Origin: Oscarella lobularis | Taxonomy: Eukaryota; Porifera; Homoscleromorpha; Homosclerophorida; Oscarellidae | Reading direction: 5' to 3' | Length of the DNA: 64,000 nucleotides | Assembly: GCF_947507565.1 (NCBI RefSeq) | Contig: NC_089181.1 | Coordinates: 924,536-988,535 of the forward strand | Part shown: positions 35,120 through 45,669 of the stretch, piece by piece | How positions within the stretch are numbered: position 1 is the first letter of the stretch | Layout of the letters: each line of letters begins with the position of its first letter | Notes under the pieces: generated by a model | Told to the model about the DNA's origin: nothing | The model's input: the letters and a program-made list of their open reading frames with translations, nothing else | Databases searched by the model: none | Made by a program: the position numbers and the translations under genes

Positions 35120-38100
35120 GGCAGGGCAGACTTTCGATACGCATGCGCGCGTTGCTACGAGCGAACTTGTTACTTTCGTTGTCGATTTCTCTGTGTTCGT
35201 AAGGAATATACACTTGTACGGAAGGTGAGAAACTTCTTATTGACCGATGGTTTATCCACCAAAGTATCAGAGTCGGGGACCCTCTACTTGTGGTACCTAA
35301 ATTTCAGCCTGTTTTCTTGCCTTAGTAGAGTTTGTCAATGCGTCCAATTTACTGTGCGCAAATTATTTAACATATCGCTATTGCTCGGGTGTAGGAACGA
35401 GAATCAACTGACGAAAGAGGTATCTAATATCGCTGTTTTGGAAAACACGCTTTTCGATGTGAAACTCTGTTAGCGATACGTCCGTTTTTTGTTAGGTATG
35501 AGGCTAAATATTTTGCACTTTGGGTTTATTATATATAGTTGTGGTCCAGGTATCGATCTCTTTGAGTGGCCGACGCAAATTTCTTTCGTGCTGCTGCGGC
35601 AGGTACGGACTCAATTTCCGTCCTTAAATGACTCAGAAACTCGCCTGTCGTGTAGTAGTCATCCGCTTCTTCTCTGTCCTCTTCTCCATCGTCATCGACT
35701 TCATGCTGTGCTTGATCATCTGGTTGTTCGATAGTTGAAGTTGCAGGTTGGGCGCTTAGAGACTTGGAAAAGGATTGTCCAAGTTCTTTTACTTTTTCCT
35801 GCAGAAATCGCTCACAGAAGACACAGGACGTCGTTGCTGCTAAGCACTCCTGGTGGAACAAGTGGCCACAGCTGAGCAGTATGGCCGTGTCACTCTGGCT
35901 GGAGCACGTTTCCAAGTCGCACAGCAAATCGTCAGAGGGTATTTTTGAAGTGGAGAATCCCAGTGGAAACGAGCGTTGATCCAATGTGCAGCCTAGGACG
36001 CCTAGTTTAAAGAATTTTCTTTTCTTTGATTCCGTCATCTCTCCACTTGTGCTGTTTTGAAAGATGTCGACGAATTTCGCTACCAGATACTCCGCAGACT
36101 TTCCCGCCAGGTGTGACACGTTTTGTTTTGCAGGCATTTTTGCTGGAGGCGCCAAAAAGTTTGCCGCGAAAGCTGTGTCGAACTTTTTGGCGCTAAGGAC
36201 GTGCGCAAACTCTGCAATCTGTTGAGCACTTGCCCAAGACGGACACTGCATTCTCAAGAGGCTGTGGAAAATTTCCACTTTTTTTTTACTAAGGACGTTC
36301 AAGTATCTGGAGAAGGTCGGCGTCCATTCAGGTAAGACGGTTTCATAGTGCAGCCAGTCACTTATAGTGGAGAGCATGGCCTTGTTATAATGGTGACGCT
36401 GCTGTATGATAAATACTATTGATAGCCGGATCATCGAGTTTTGCCATAGATGGTACAGGCTGCCACGATGGATGGTTGAGTAGAAGAAGAAAACTAGTGG
36501 GACAAGCTCATCTAAGAGGTGACGCAGAAGTAGAAATTCTCGATCCTTTCCGATTTCAAATAGAGCCAAGATGTTTTCTCGAATCATCATCCACCCCCCG
36601 ATCACCGCTGCGATCAAAGTCGTCATCCGTTCGTAACGAGGCTTCTTTGGCAGTACTTTGCGGGTGCCAAAGAGATGCTTAAATAGCCCTATAATATACA
36701 TATAAGTATATATATATTATATTATATATTAATATGTATCAATAAAATATATAGAATATTTATTAATTTAGTATATGTTTATATAATGTACAGGTATTAC
36801 CTTCAAAGATCGGATGGTAAAGGGTAAACAGATTTTCTAACGAGTTCAAGTAGATATGAAACGGGCCTAAGACAGGCAGCAGAGAGTTGAAAACTGCATG
36901 CTCAGGGTTCTAATAATTAAGTAATGATAAATGAGGGTTAACACGTATTCTATAATAAGTAATGGACTAGTTTACCTGAGCAATAATTTTTTTTGAAAAT
37001 AGAACGTTGGATAATCGCCTATTGACGGCAAAGCATTTTGCTTCAGGTACCTGAAAAATAATTTAGTAATATTTATTCAAAATCTAATTAGTTTACTGTT
37101 TCAGAGACGGGTGAATATCTAAGGCATTTGTCAGCACGCACTTGTAATCTTCCATTGATTTCAGATTTTGATGAAGCTCGTCAATCAGTCGAACACTTCG
37201 GAGGAGATCAAGTTCTCTTTGATTGGGTGCCTCGTAGCACCTAGGATAGAGTCTTTACCAGTCGATATTGTTTGGTTTCCGGCACTTACCGTAAATCAAC
37301 TAAAGTTTTATGAATATCTTTCAAATTGAGATTTCGGAAATTCTCCGGAAGAGAAGACAGCCAGTTTTTTGTGAAGTATTCGGGTAAATACGTGGAAACG
37401 TGATCCCAGGTGCGTCCGACGTTAACAGCTCCTTTATTGGTATCAGATGTTGGCTTGTAGTGAATGGACGTCGTTTGAGGAAGAGGGAGAGGAATTCCCC
37501 CAATTGTATCTTGTACGTCAACTATGCACGTAGCCATGTGTATGGCAGTTGATGTTACAGATGATGTCGGGCGTTGAATGGTGTGAATGGCGTGGAAGTC
37601 GTCGATAATGAGCAAGGTAAGCTGATTCTTATCAACCGCACTTCTAATAAATGTTTCTACCTATTATTTATACATGAATTATAATAAATATATATCTGGG
37701 GCATATTCACCTGTTTTTTATTGTCTTTCGCGAGATCCTTTCTGAATCTCAGTATCGTTCGAGGATGGCCACATATTCCGATCGATCTTCCACACTCAAG
37801 AGCTGCTTCGGAGCAGCCTGCGAGAGACAAATGCAACCCAACGTCGTTGACAAATGTGGTTAGTTGCTGAAAATCATGATTTCAAAATTTTTAGTTTGAA
37901 TAATTTACAATTTTTTACCTGGTGTCCAAGGTATGCAAGACGATACAGTTCAGCTACCACTCTCTGGCGCTTTAGGTCGCCTCTTCTGTCCACGTCTAAA
38001 CTGCTCGAGTATTCGCTGGTGATAACCTTCTTCAGGATGTCGAACAGCCCAGGAGCGTGCACGCTGCAGAATTCTTCCATTTCATCTGCACTGTATAATT

Positions 38101-39255
38101 TGTTTCCTTCCCTGCCGATATGATGGTCGAAGAGAGCCTTCTGGAAGGATTTCATCAGCCCAGAGAAGTCTATTAGTAGGACATTAATTAAATGCTAAAA
38201 TGCAGATGGAGACCTGTCTGCTCAATTACCGGGATTCGACCGAGACTCCTCAAGTCTCCTGTTCTCGTCTTCTAAGTCTGATATCCGACGGCGACACCTC
38301 GACAACTCACTCTGCATGCGTCCCAGTTCGGCTTTTGTTCTGGCAAGCTCGGTAGTACCCCGAGTTCTTTCCAAATCGGACACTTCCGTGCAGGTAGGCT
38401 GCGAAATCAAATTAGCATAATGCTAATACAGGTTACGTAGTACAAACCTGTACGGCAGCAACTCTCTTGGCCGGTGGTTCGTAGCGAGGATGTTCGATGA
38501 GCTGCTCGCACGAATCCATCTCCTTGAAGTGGTACCAGCACACGTACGCAGCAGGCTCTCCGGTTATTTCGTCGAGAGGAGCGCAAAGACGAGACGGACA
38601 CGCGCGCAGGGAGCCTGAACAGCGATCCGCATCGAAGCGAAAAGCGCAACGACGAAATTCGTCGTAGCGAATACGCGAATGGTCAAGGCAAAGGCAAACG
38701 TCGTCGTAGAATCCGCGTTCTCTTGCTTCTCTACCGTTGTAGGTTTCGAGGGTGCCGAAGCAAGGCGTTTCAGACGCGCGTCGCGCTCGCGTGACGTGGC
38801 CGAGAGTGTAAAAACACTGCGCGAGGCTGTTCATAACTGAAGCAATCCACGAAATCGTCGAAACCGAAGGCGCGCGAACGATCTGTCGATCTGGCAGGAT
38901 CGGGCTGTAAGTTCGCGCGATTTTTGCACGATTTAGCTACAGAATGGAACATTTCTTCGCTACGTAAGTTTGCTAGTAGCTGTTCTAGAGCGAAACGTCA
39001 CGACGTTGCGAAGATAAGATCAGCTGAGGATTGGCCCGCCGACTTCAGCGCCGTTTTTCTCGAAACACGTACCCTATTTTTTTATTTACGTATGAGTCAG
39101 ATGAAAGTGTGATAAATGCTTTTTCGATCGGTGCGTCGTTCGAGCTTATCGTGGGTGACCCCGCCTTATCGTGGCTGATCGAATTCGATTAAGTAATTAT
39201 CCTATACGTAATTCGCCTAGCAACGCGCGCATGCGTATCGAAAGTCTGCCCTGCC
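35120..39255 (-). mobile_element. Unassigned DNA transposon, copy B (4,136 bp, TIRs, 9-bp TSD)
   Basis: Perfect 38-bp inverted ends starting GGCAGGGCAGACTTTCGATA. Exact 9-bp direct repeats CTCGTAGGG at 35111-35119 and 39256-39264. The uninterrupted target can be read in the opposite arm of the host foldback element, which confirms the borders. The single gene runs 38834 to 35529 on the minus strand. Confidence 0.95.
35529..38834 (-). CDS. Transposase-like protein of copy B (about 940 aa, nine exons)
   Basis: Exons: 38834-38448, 38398-38230, 38169-37919, 37866-37711, 37660-37290, 37240-37097, 37050-36976, 36909-36801, 36688-35529; introns 46-112 bp, GT-AG. Order of parts: Cys-rich N-terminal module (about residues 1-115; GREARERGFYDDVCLCLDHS, CSGSLRACPSRLC, AAYVCWYH); short coiled coil (TKAELGRMQSELSRCRRRIS); helical domain (FCSVHAPGLFDILKKV); GRSIGICGHPRTILRF; IDDFHAIHTIQRPTSS after a hydrophobic strand; LGPFHIYLNSLENLF; HYNKAMLSTISDWLHYE; RING-like finger (LLCDLETC ... 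LLSCGHLFHQEC ... CVFCERF); acidic tail ending YLDHNYI. The context (TIRs, 9-bp TSD) makes it the likely transposase. IDDFH and the GPFH region could be RNase-H-fold catalytic sites, but that is inference. Phases agree at every junction except exon 7 to exon 8. Confidence 0.85.
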
Positions 39256-39271
39256 CTCGTAGGGTCTGGTA

Positions 39272-39344
39272 TAGCCTCGATACTCCAGACCCTCTCGCCA
39301 ACCACACCCCCCTTAACGCGCGAGGGTCTGGAGTATCGAGGCTA
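39272..39344. mobile_element. 73-bp miniature hairpin element, TAGCCTCG family, 9-bp TSD
   Basis: TAGCCTCGATACTCCAGACC at left and its exact reverse complement at right, with a short loop. Exact 9-bp repeats GGTCTGGTA flank it (39263-39271, 39345-39353). It sits in the left arm of the larger foldback element, next to transposon B. Confidence 0.95.
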
Positions 39345-39940
39345 GGTCTGGTACCACTTGCGTACGTCATCGACTCCCTTCGGCACATGACCACGGGTTA
39401 GCATAACTTACTTAGCACTCTCTAACTGGTTAAGCGGATGACGATGTTGACTGGCTACAACTAAATGAACTAATCAGTGTCTTGACCCCCAGTGCGCATT
39501 CGCAGTCAGCCTAAAGAGATGTCGGCGATTTCCTTAGAGAGCGACTTTCGATCGGAACGCGCGAGATGGTAACCACTCGACATCGCTGCCACTCAGAGCC
39601 GCCGATATCGCTTCAAACTGCCCCGGTCGAAACTCAGCATAGCCGAAACGCGTTGGAGCACGTCAACTGCTTCAGAATAGAACGGTCTGCCATCCACTGC
39701 GCTATCCGCCCATGACTTTGAACGGGCTCGTGACAGTAATTACATCTTCTCCAGTTAGAGAGTGCTAAGTAAGTTATGCTAACCCGTGGTCATGTGCCGA
39801 AGGGGTCGATGACGTACGCAAGTGGTACCAGACCCTACGAGCAGTGAGGCAAGACCGCGCCTACACACCTCGCGCGCTAAAGCTACCAAACGAACAGCCT
39901 CCTGCTCGTAAGGGTCTGGCTTGCGAGGCTACTTGACGTC

Positions 39941-40310
39941 CTCCACAATTATTGCCGCCCACCTTGTCTGCTTTCCTAATAACAATGTTTTTGTTATTTG
40001 CTAGTGTTTTTAGAGCACATCTTTTGGCTATTGTAGCGTTGCTCCTTGCTGACTTTGAACGTAAGCGTTTAATGGTATTTTTGAGTTTGGTAATGATCTT
40101 TTCCATTTTAGCATGTGTGCATCTAGGGATCCAGTTGCTTTTTGGCGCCAACGGGTGTTTAGGCTTTGCTTTAGCATTCTTTCGTATGGCCCAAAAATAT
40201 CCTATTTTTGTTTTTCCTACAAATGCTTTTGGATCTTTGAGTAGGCGTGCTTTGTTTGGTTTTGCTGGTGTAGGGACAAATTTCAAACCTCTGTTTAATA
40301 CTTTTATTTA
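39941..40310 (-). pseudogene. Penelope-like element, upstream part
   Basis: Minus-strand frame: NRGLKFVPTPAKPNKARLL near the start and NNKNIVIRKADKVGG near the end, both hallmarks of Penelope-like RT N-termini. It is cut by the foldback insertion and continues at 35011. Confidence 0.75.
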
Positions 40311-40365
40311 AATATCGGTAAGGGTATTAGAGGATAAATTAATAACACAATGACAGTTTCGTTTT

Positions 40366-40488
40366 TTACGAGTCGTTTCCTTTTTTGCCTTTTCTCTTTC
40401 TCATCTTCTTCTGTACTCTCCGTAGTGTGGTCGCTTGTCTCTTCTTCCTTTTTCCCTGCGATAATCTCTTGAGTCTCTTCTGTAATGG

Positions 40489-40546
<58 letters not shown>

Positions 40547-40611
40547 AATTTCTGACGTATTATCTTTCTCCTCGTGTGTCTTATTCTCTTTTGATTCTTT
40601 CCTCTTCGCAT
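40366..40611. repeat. CTG trinucleotide repeat and low-complexity region
   Basis: About 18 CTG units at about 40491-40545. The minus-strand frame through it would be a Gln tract in a Lys/Arg-rich context. I see no homology and treat it as a microsatellite. Confidence 0.6.
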
Positions 40612-40664
40612 TCGTCTTCCATTGCTTCTAGATCTTTTATAAGTCGCAGTTTTCCTTTTTTCTT

Positions 40665-40800
40665 TTATACATTTGAGTTGACATTATATACTGTACAGTT
40701 GACTTTATATACATTTGAGTTGACATTATATGTACAGTTGACTTCATATACATGAGGTAACAATATATATTTGACTTGACAATATATATTGTACAGTATC
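40665..40800. repeat. Tandem repeat (about 20-40-bp unit)
   Basis: Imperfect repeats of TACATTTGAGTTGACATTAT alternating with GTACAGTTGACTTTATA. Confidence 0.7.
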
Positions 40801-43500
40801 ACTTCTGTCACACTTAGCGTTCTATACTCCTCCAGGGCTCACTCTTTCGTACACGGACACATTTGGTAGAAGTTCCTCTCTTAATATGTTGCAATTTATG
40901 CTGCAGTACAGGCATAAACAAGTATTTCAGAAAATGTCTGACTATCAAAATATAGTTTAATTGAAACGTCCGCAGCACTAATTAAAGCACCTGCAAAACG
41001 CTGACATAATACCAAATTGCCCACAGTTTTGTAGATCCTATGTAAGACTTATGGCCGTAAAAACTATTAATGTTTGTATAGTAGCACCTTGAAAAATTAA
41101 TCCAGAAACCGGCCGAGGCTCTTGGCAGCTGTTCCCACAGTACATATGAAAATCAACTAAACAAAGTAATAAGAAATTTAAGAAAGTACTTGATTTGTCC
41201 TATTTCGCCACTCAATGCGTCAATATCTTATTGACGCAAAAGAACATTCAAAATGGCGTTATTTGTGTTTTCTGTGCCTTTGTTTGCGCGTACTAGCCTC
41301 TGAAGTCCTTCAGAAAGGAGTCAAAAATTGAAACGTAATTAGATAATTTCTCCTTGCCGTTTATACAATTGACGCAATCTATGTAGTACTTGGCAACCAC
41401 AGCTGGGTCATTATTTGTTGATGCTACTTCAAGCAAAAAACATTGTCGAGAAAACCTGTACATTGAACTAAAAGACAAAAATTCAAACTCTTTTACCCTT
41501 CTATGCACCCGTGTATAGCAAAGCCGTAGGGCTTAATTGCCTGCATGGCAACGGCGCCCGCGTACGACAGAAAGCAGCAGACTGCACGGCGGGCGTCGGC
41601 GTCTGCAGAACAACATCGCTGTGTGCTCTGTTATCGACGTCGTTGCTCGTGCGAGATTGTGTATTAAACTATCGCGTTTCTGTGTGCGGGTCGAATTTGG
41701 GGACGTCTATGTACGTACGGTTAATTTGTCGCACAATTCTTACGTAGTCGCGAAGGAAGGAAGAAAGCAGGAGTTACGGACGATGCAGAGCGGCGTACGA
41801 CCTATCCTCTCTGGTCGTTCCGCGTTTGCAAGAGAAAGCCTGCGCTTTGTGCGGTAAGCGAAGCGATCTCGATGCGATGTAACATTGCGTCTTGGGGCAT
41901 GGTATGGCCAGTTCCTAAGGGCAAAAAGATGAAGCAGAACGCAAGGATGTTAACGTGCGGCGCTCTGTCAACAAAGGAGATCGATCTGACAGCGGAGCAG
42001 TAAACTTATTGAACGTGTTTTGTACCCGTTGGCACAGTTAACGTAGTTTAGAGGCAGGTGGCACTTCCTTGATTTTAGAAACAAAGTGGTTTAGAAATCT
42101 CTTTTTAAGAGTGCACCTATGTACAGTATTCTTGATTTTCTCTCAGGCTTGTGGCTTAGTGATGGATTTGTGTGTTTGGTAAAAAAAGAATTTTAATGTT
42201 TTTAGGTGAGAGAAAGGCGTTGCACAATGAACTTCAGCGTATTTTCCTGCCAAGGAGCTGAAGCTTGCGATAGAGTCCTAAGACGTTATTTGTTTTTTTC
42301 TTCCTTTTGCAAACTTCTTTCTTAAAAAAGAACTATGAACTCACTAGGAAAAGCTCTGCAAAAAACAGTCTTGTTTTAAAATTAATAGGACTAAATCCTT
42401 GACAAACTTCTCGCTTTTGCTGTTTCAATCCTTTGCTTATTCCTTGTTGACAGATGCGGATTCTCCAGAAAAGCAAGAAAACATTTTGTTGTGGCGCTTT
42501 CTGAAAAACGTTTGTTCCATGCTATGAAATCTGTTTTTTTTTCAATTTTTAGCAAATAACCGCTTTCTTTCGCAGGAGTGGGCCACAGACAGTAACATTC
42601 TTTGTTCGAGCTATAATTAATTATTTAAACGTTCAAGTTAAGCGTACCTACACTTTGCAATTTTGAGAGACCTTTGATAAATGAGCTTTGACCAATTGCA
42701 TTTTCTGCTTGTTTGACAGCATAACAAATGTATAAAAAATACTGACACAATCTGCACTGCGAGTGAGAACACAGATTTAGGCGTAAGAAATTTTTTGAAA
42801 GAATAAATATATTTTCAAACGTTGTTCTGCGGATGGGAGCTTTCTACTTTTGCCTGGAAATATTCAGACTTCGCAGCTTGAAAAAGATATTTCACCTTGT
42901 GACAAAAACAAAGATACTAAGATTGATAAAAAAGACGCTCTTCAACAGACCGTCGCTTAGAGATTGACGCACGACGTAAAAAGCAGCATTTTCGAATCAG
43001 GTCCAAGATAACTTCATTCAACCAGGGTAGAGAGGCGTCTCTCCTTCTACGAAAAGGCTTGATGGGAAAGACATCATCAACATCCATAAATATTGCTTTC
43101 TAGGTGTCTCACATGTCATTGACATTTTCAAAGGCATTGATTAGCGACAAAGGAGCACAACGCACAGCGCGTCTTCAAAGACATGATCATAGTTTCTCCT
43201 CTGGCATCGGACGAAAGAATCGCCAAGCACATCTTTTACAAGTAAGTAGTTGATGATAATATTCGTGCACATCCAACTAACGAGATCACTCAAACCCCGA
43301 GAATACAACGATATCGCCTTAAAGAATTGCTGAGGAATAGAAGATAAAAACCTTTAAAAGAGAGGCTGGTATTGCAGTTACCCGCGTTGGGAAAATAGGG
43401 TAATTGAGTCAGACATAGAAGATTCCAAAGACTTAGGATACTCAACGTTGAGGTCCGTCATTAAGGTAATAAAAGAAGAAACAGGGCCAACGGAATGGGT
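40801..43500. other. No gene recognised
   Basis: AT-rich sequence. Small frames (for example 41293-41508 minus and 41537-41857 plus) have no recognisable motif. Confidence 0.5.
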
Positions 43501-43503
43501 TGG

Positions 43504-44820
43504 TCTCGTCTTTGGCCTCGTCTTCGGCCTCATCGGCGGTCTCGTCTTCAGCTTCGGCCAGAAGCCGCCCGACCAGGTCTCTGGCCTTCTTTGACCGGAC
43601 GAGGCAAGTGGTTCTTTTTTGAGTTTGTCGCTAACTCGTGTCCTCTCGCCGTAAAGTAGGCGAGAGATCTACTCTTTACTCATTAACCTTGGCAAAGAAA
43701 TCGTGCAGAATACTCACCAATTCATCTTTCGAAGCGTTTATCGCTCACAGGCTCGCCCTTCTTACGGATGGCCTTAGTTCTTCTTTAGTAAATTTTAATA
43801 GCTCTTTCTTTAAGATGACTTGAAGTCGAAATGATGCTTTGACACACTGCAATGACCTTTACGCTGACGACGTAAAGTGCACGTTCGGTATTTGTTCCAC
43901 TCAGCTCCCAAGGCGATACAGATGCACACTCTTCTTTAGGGTCATACAATCATTCACCGCTCAATGGAAGGGAAAATTTCGGCCACTCCTACAGATTAGC
44001 GACAAACGCCATCATAGATCTTCCAGAGAAGAGACAAATTGCATTTCTCAAAACAGTATTAAGCAATCACAACGCTGAAATAGCTGCGCAGAGTAGCGGA
44101 TCAGCGTATTTTGCCGACCTCAAGACAAGTGTACGCCCTCCCCCGATATAGATCTGCTAAAGGCGATAAACTAGCGAAAAGTGTACCTTCTATAGCGCAC
44201 ACTCTATCTGCCCCAGGTGCATGCCTTTCTTAGGGGTTATAGCAGTCAGTCCGTTTGGCTCCAGGTGGAGAATAGGCGGTCCAGCTTACAACTTGTAAAC
44301 AGCACCACGCTTCACTTCGTCTCACAAGTCTGAAGATGAAAACGCTGAAAATATTTACTGGCTTTGGCTATTCAAAGCCGAACACACATGAACGTTGGGC
44401 AAATAAAGTAATGGCTTTTGCCTCTATCCACCTACATTTGATTTTGTGAAGTCCAAACTCTAATAAAAGAAATTTGATAATGCCATCACTGAGGATGCTA
44501 CTAAAAAAGAAACGTCCGATACTTTGTAAGACGCCTATTTGAGCTTGGGAGCGTTAAAGACTGGTTGCGAAAGGGGCGACGATTAGAGACTAGTTGGCGC
44601 AGCGCTGAACTCGACTTTTCTCTTGGCTCTATTGAGTCTGTCTGTATTTGGGTCGGTCTTGTCTTCGGCTCGTCTTTGGCCTCATGGCGGTCTCGTCTTC
44701 GGCTTCGAATAGAAGTCGCCGGAACAGGTATCTGGCCTTCTTAGTACGGACGAGAAAAGCTATTTTTTTCTTTGTATTTGTCGCGAACTCGCTTTCTCTC
44801 GCCGTAAAGTAAGGAAAAAC
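43504..44820. repeat. Pair of about 170-bp direct repeats
   Basis: 43504-43680 and 44650-44820 share CTCGTCTTCGGCYTC, TCTGGCCTTCTT and TTGTCGCKAACTC in the same order, with indels. The sequence between is not coding. Either two copies of one dispersed repeat or the ends of one element. Confidence 0.55.
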
Positions 44821-44849
44821 TAAATCCAATGTTACCACTTGAGGTAGCA

Positions 44850-45660
44850 GGAGGGACAAACCACTGCGCATGTGCAAACCTTGTAGCACAAATATATACT
44901 AAATTGGATACATTAATAAATAACGTTTCGGCCTAGGAACAGGAAGGACTGCCTAAGGAAAAGACGTCTGCCAAGCAAAAGATGGATAAATTCTCTACAG
45001 ATTTGACCACGACCGCAAAAATTTTAGACCGACCGGTTTCGAGAAACTGGGGAACAATGTTCGAAATCGCTCCAAATCGCCACTTCGTGAACGAAATAGA
45101 CTGTATATGCTTCTGTGTACGTGTCAAACGCCCTAGATTCGTGTATATGGGGCCTAGCTTCGCATTTGGCGCCTCAGCTGACGACTCTGTTACTTGATCT
45201 CACAATGTTTCGCTACTTCGTTCTCTGTCCCGCGAAATTCTGTCCCACGAAAAGCCCGCAAAGTGTGTGCACGTATTTCGATGGATCGCTCAGTCACAGA
45301 GTGCGCATTAAGCCAGAAAAGACCGTACTCGACTCGACTTCGCTGTCGAGCAGCCGAGAGCGACTGCTTTGGAAACGTACGCGTCTATTCGGGTCGTGCC
45401 TGCCGCGAACGAGGCTATCGCGATGATGTGAGCCTATGCACCACGCATTCTCGCTTGCTGCGTGACGAATACTATCGCTGCGTGCTAACGTTTGATTCGA
45501 TTTCGTGCTCAGGCACTCTCGAATCGTGTCCGGAGCGAATCTTTGCTGCTCTCGAAGATATAACGGGAGTGCCATCGGCGTACCTGTGCCGGTTCCATCG
45601 GAAAGGCGTGGATTCGATGGATGCTGTTGTGAGCCACAAGGGGGGGTATCTCACCCAAGT
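44850..45660 (+). mobile_element. 5' fragment, copy D, of the unassigned transposon
   Basis: A diverged TIR-like end (AGCAGGAGGGAC ... CACTGCGCATG) at about 44850 lies 350-400 bp before a reading frame that matches the Cys-rich N-terminal module of copies A and B: GRACRERGYRDDVSLCTTHS, CSGTLESCPERIF, PSAYLCRFHRKGVDS (45190-45640). The frame before about 45330 is disturbed. Homology stops at about 45640, before the coiled coil. Confidence 0.75.
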
Positions 45661-45669
45661 GCGCTAAGC

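Larger units (their letters stand above)
35021..39931. mobile_element. Foldback element, TAGCCTCG family, with two nested insertions and 9-bp TSD
   Basis: The outer arms are inverted: 35021-35119 continuing through 39256-39271 and 39345-39440, against 39747-39931. Without nested DNA the arms are about 185 bp around a unique core of about 310 bp. Ends are TAGCCTCGCAAGCCAGACCC. Exact 9-bp repeats CTTGACGTC flank it (35012-35020 and 39932-39940). Transposon B and a 73-bp hairpin element sit in the left arm. Confidence 0.9.

Noticed and set aside
35120-39255. Calling copy B a Mutator-like element because of its 9-bp duplication
   Set aside because: The protein lacks the MULE motifs readable at 50.5-52.1 kb; TSD length alone does not decide the superfamily.
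40366-40611. PolyQ protein on the minus strand
   Set aside because: A CTG microsatellite in low-complexity sequence without recognisable flanking domains.
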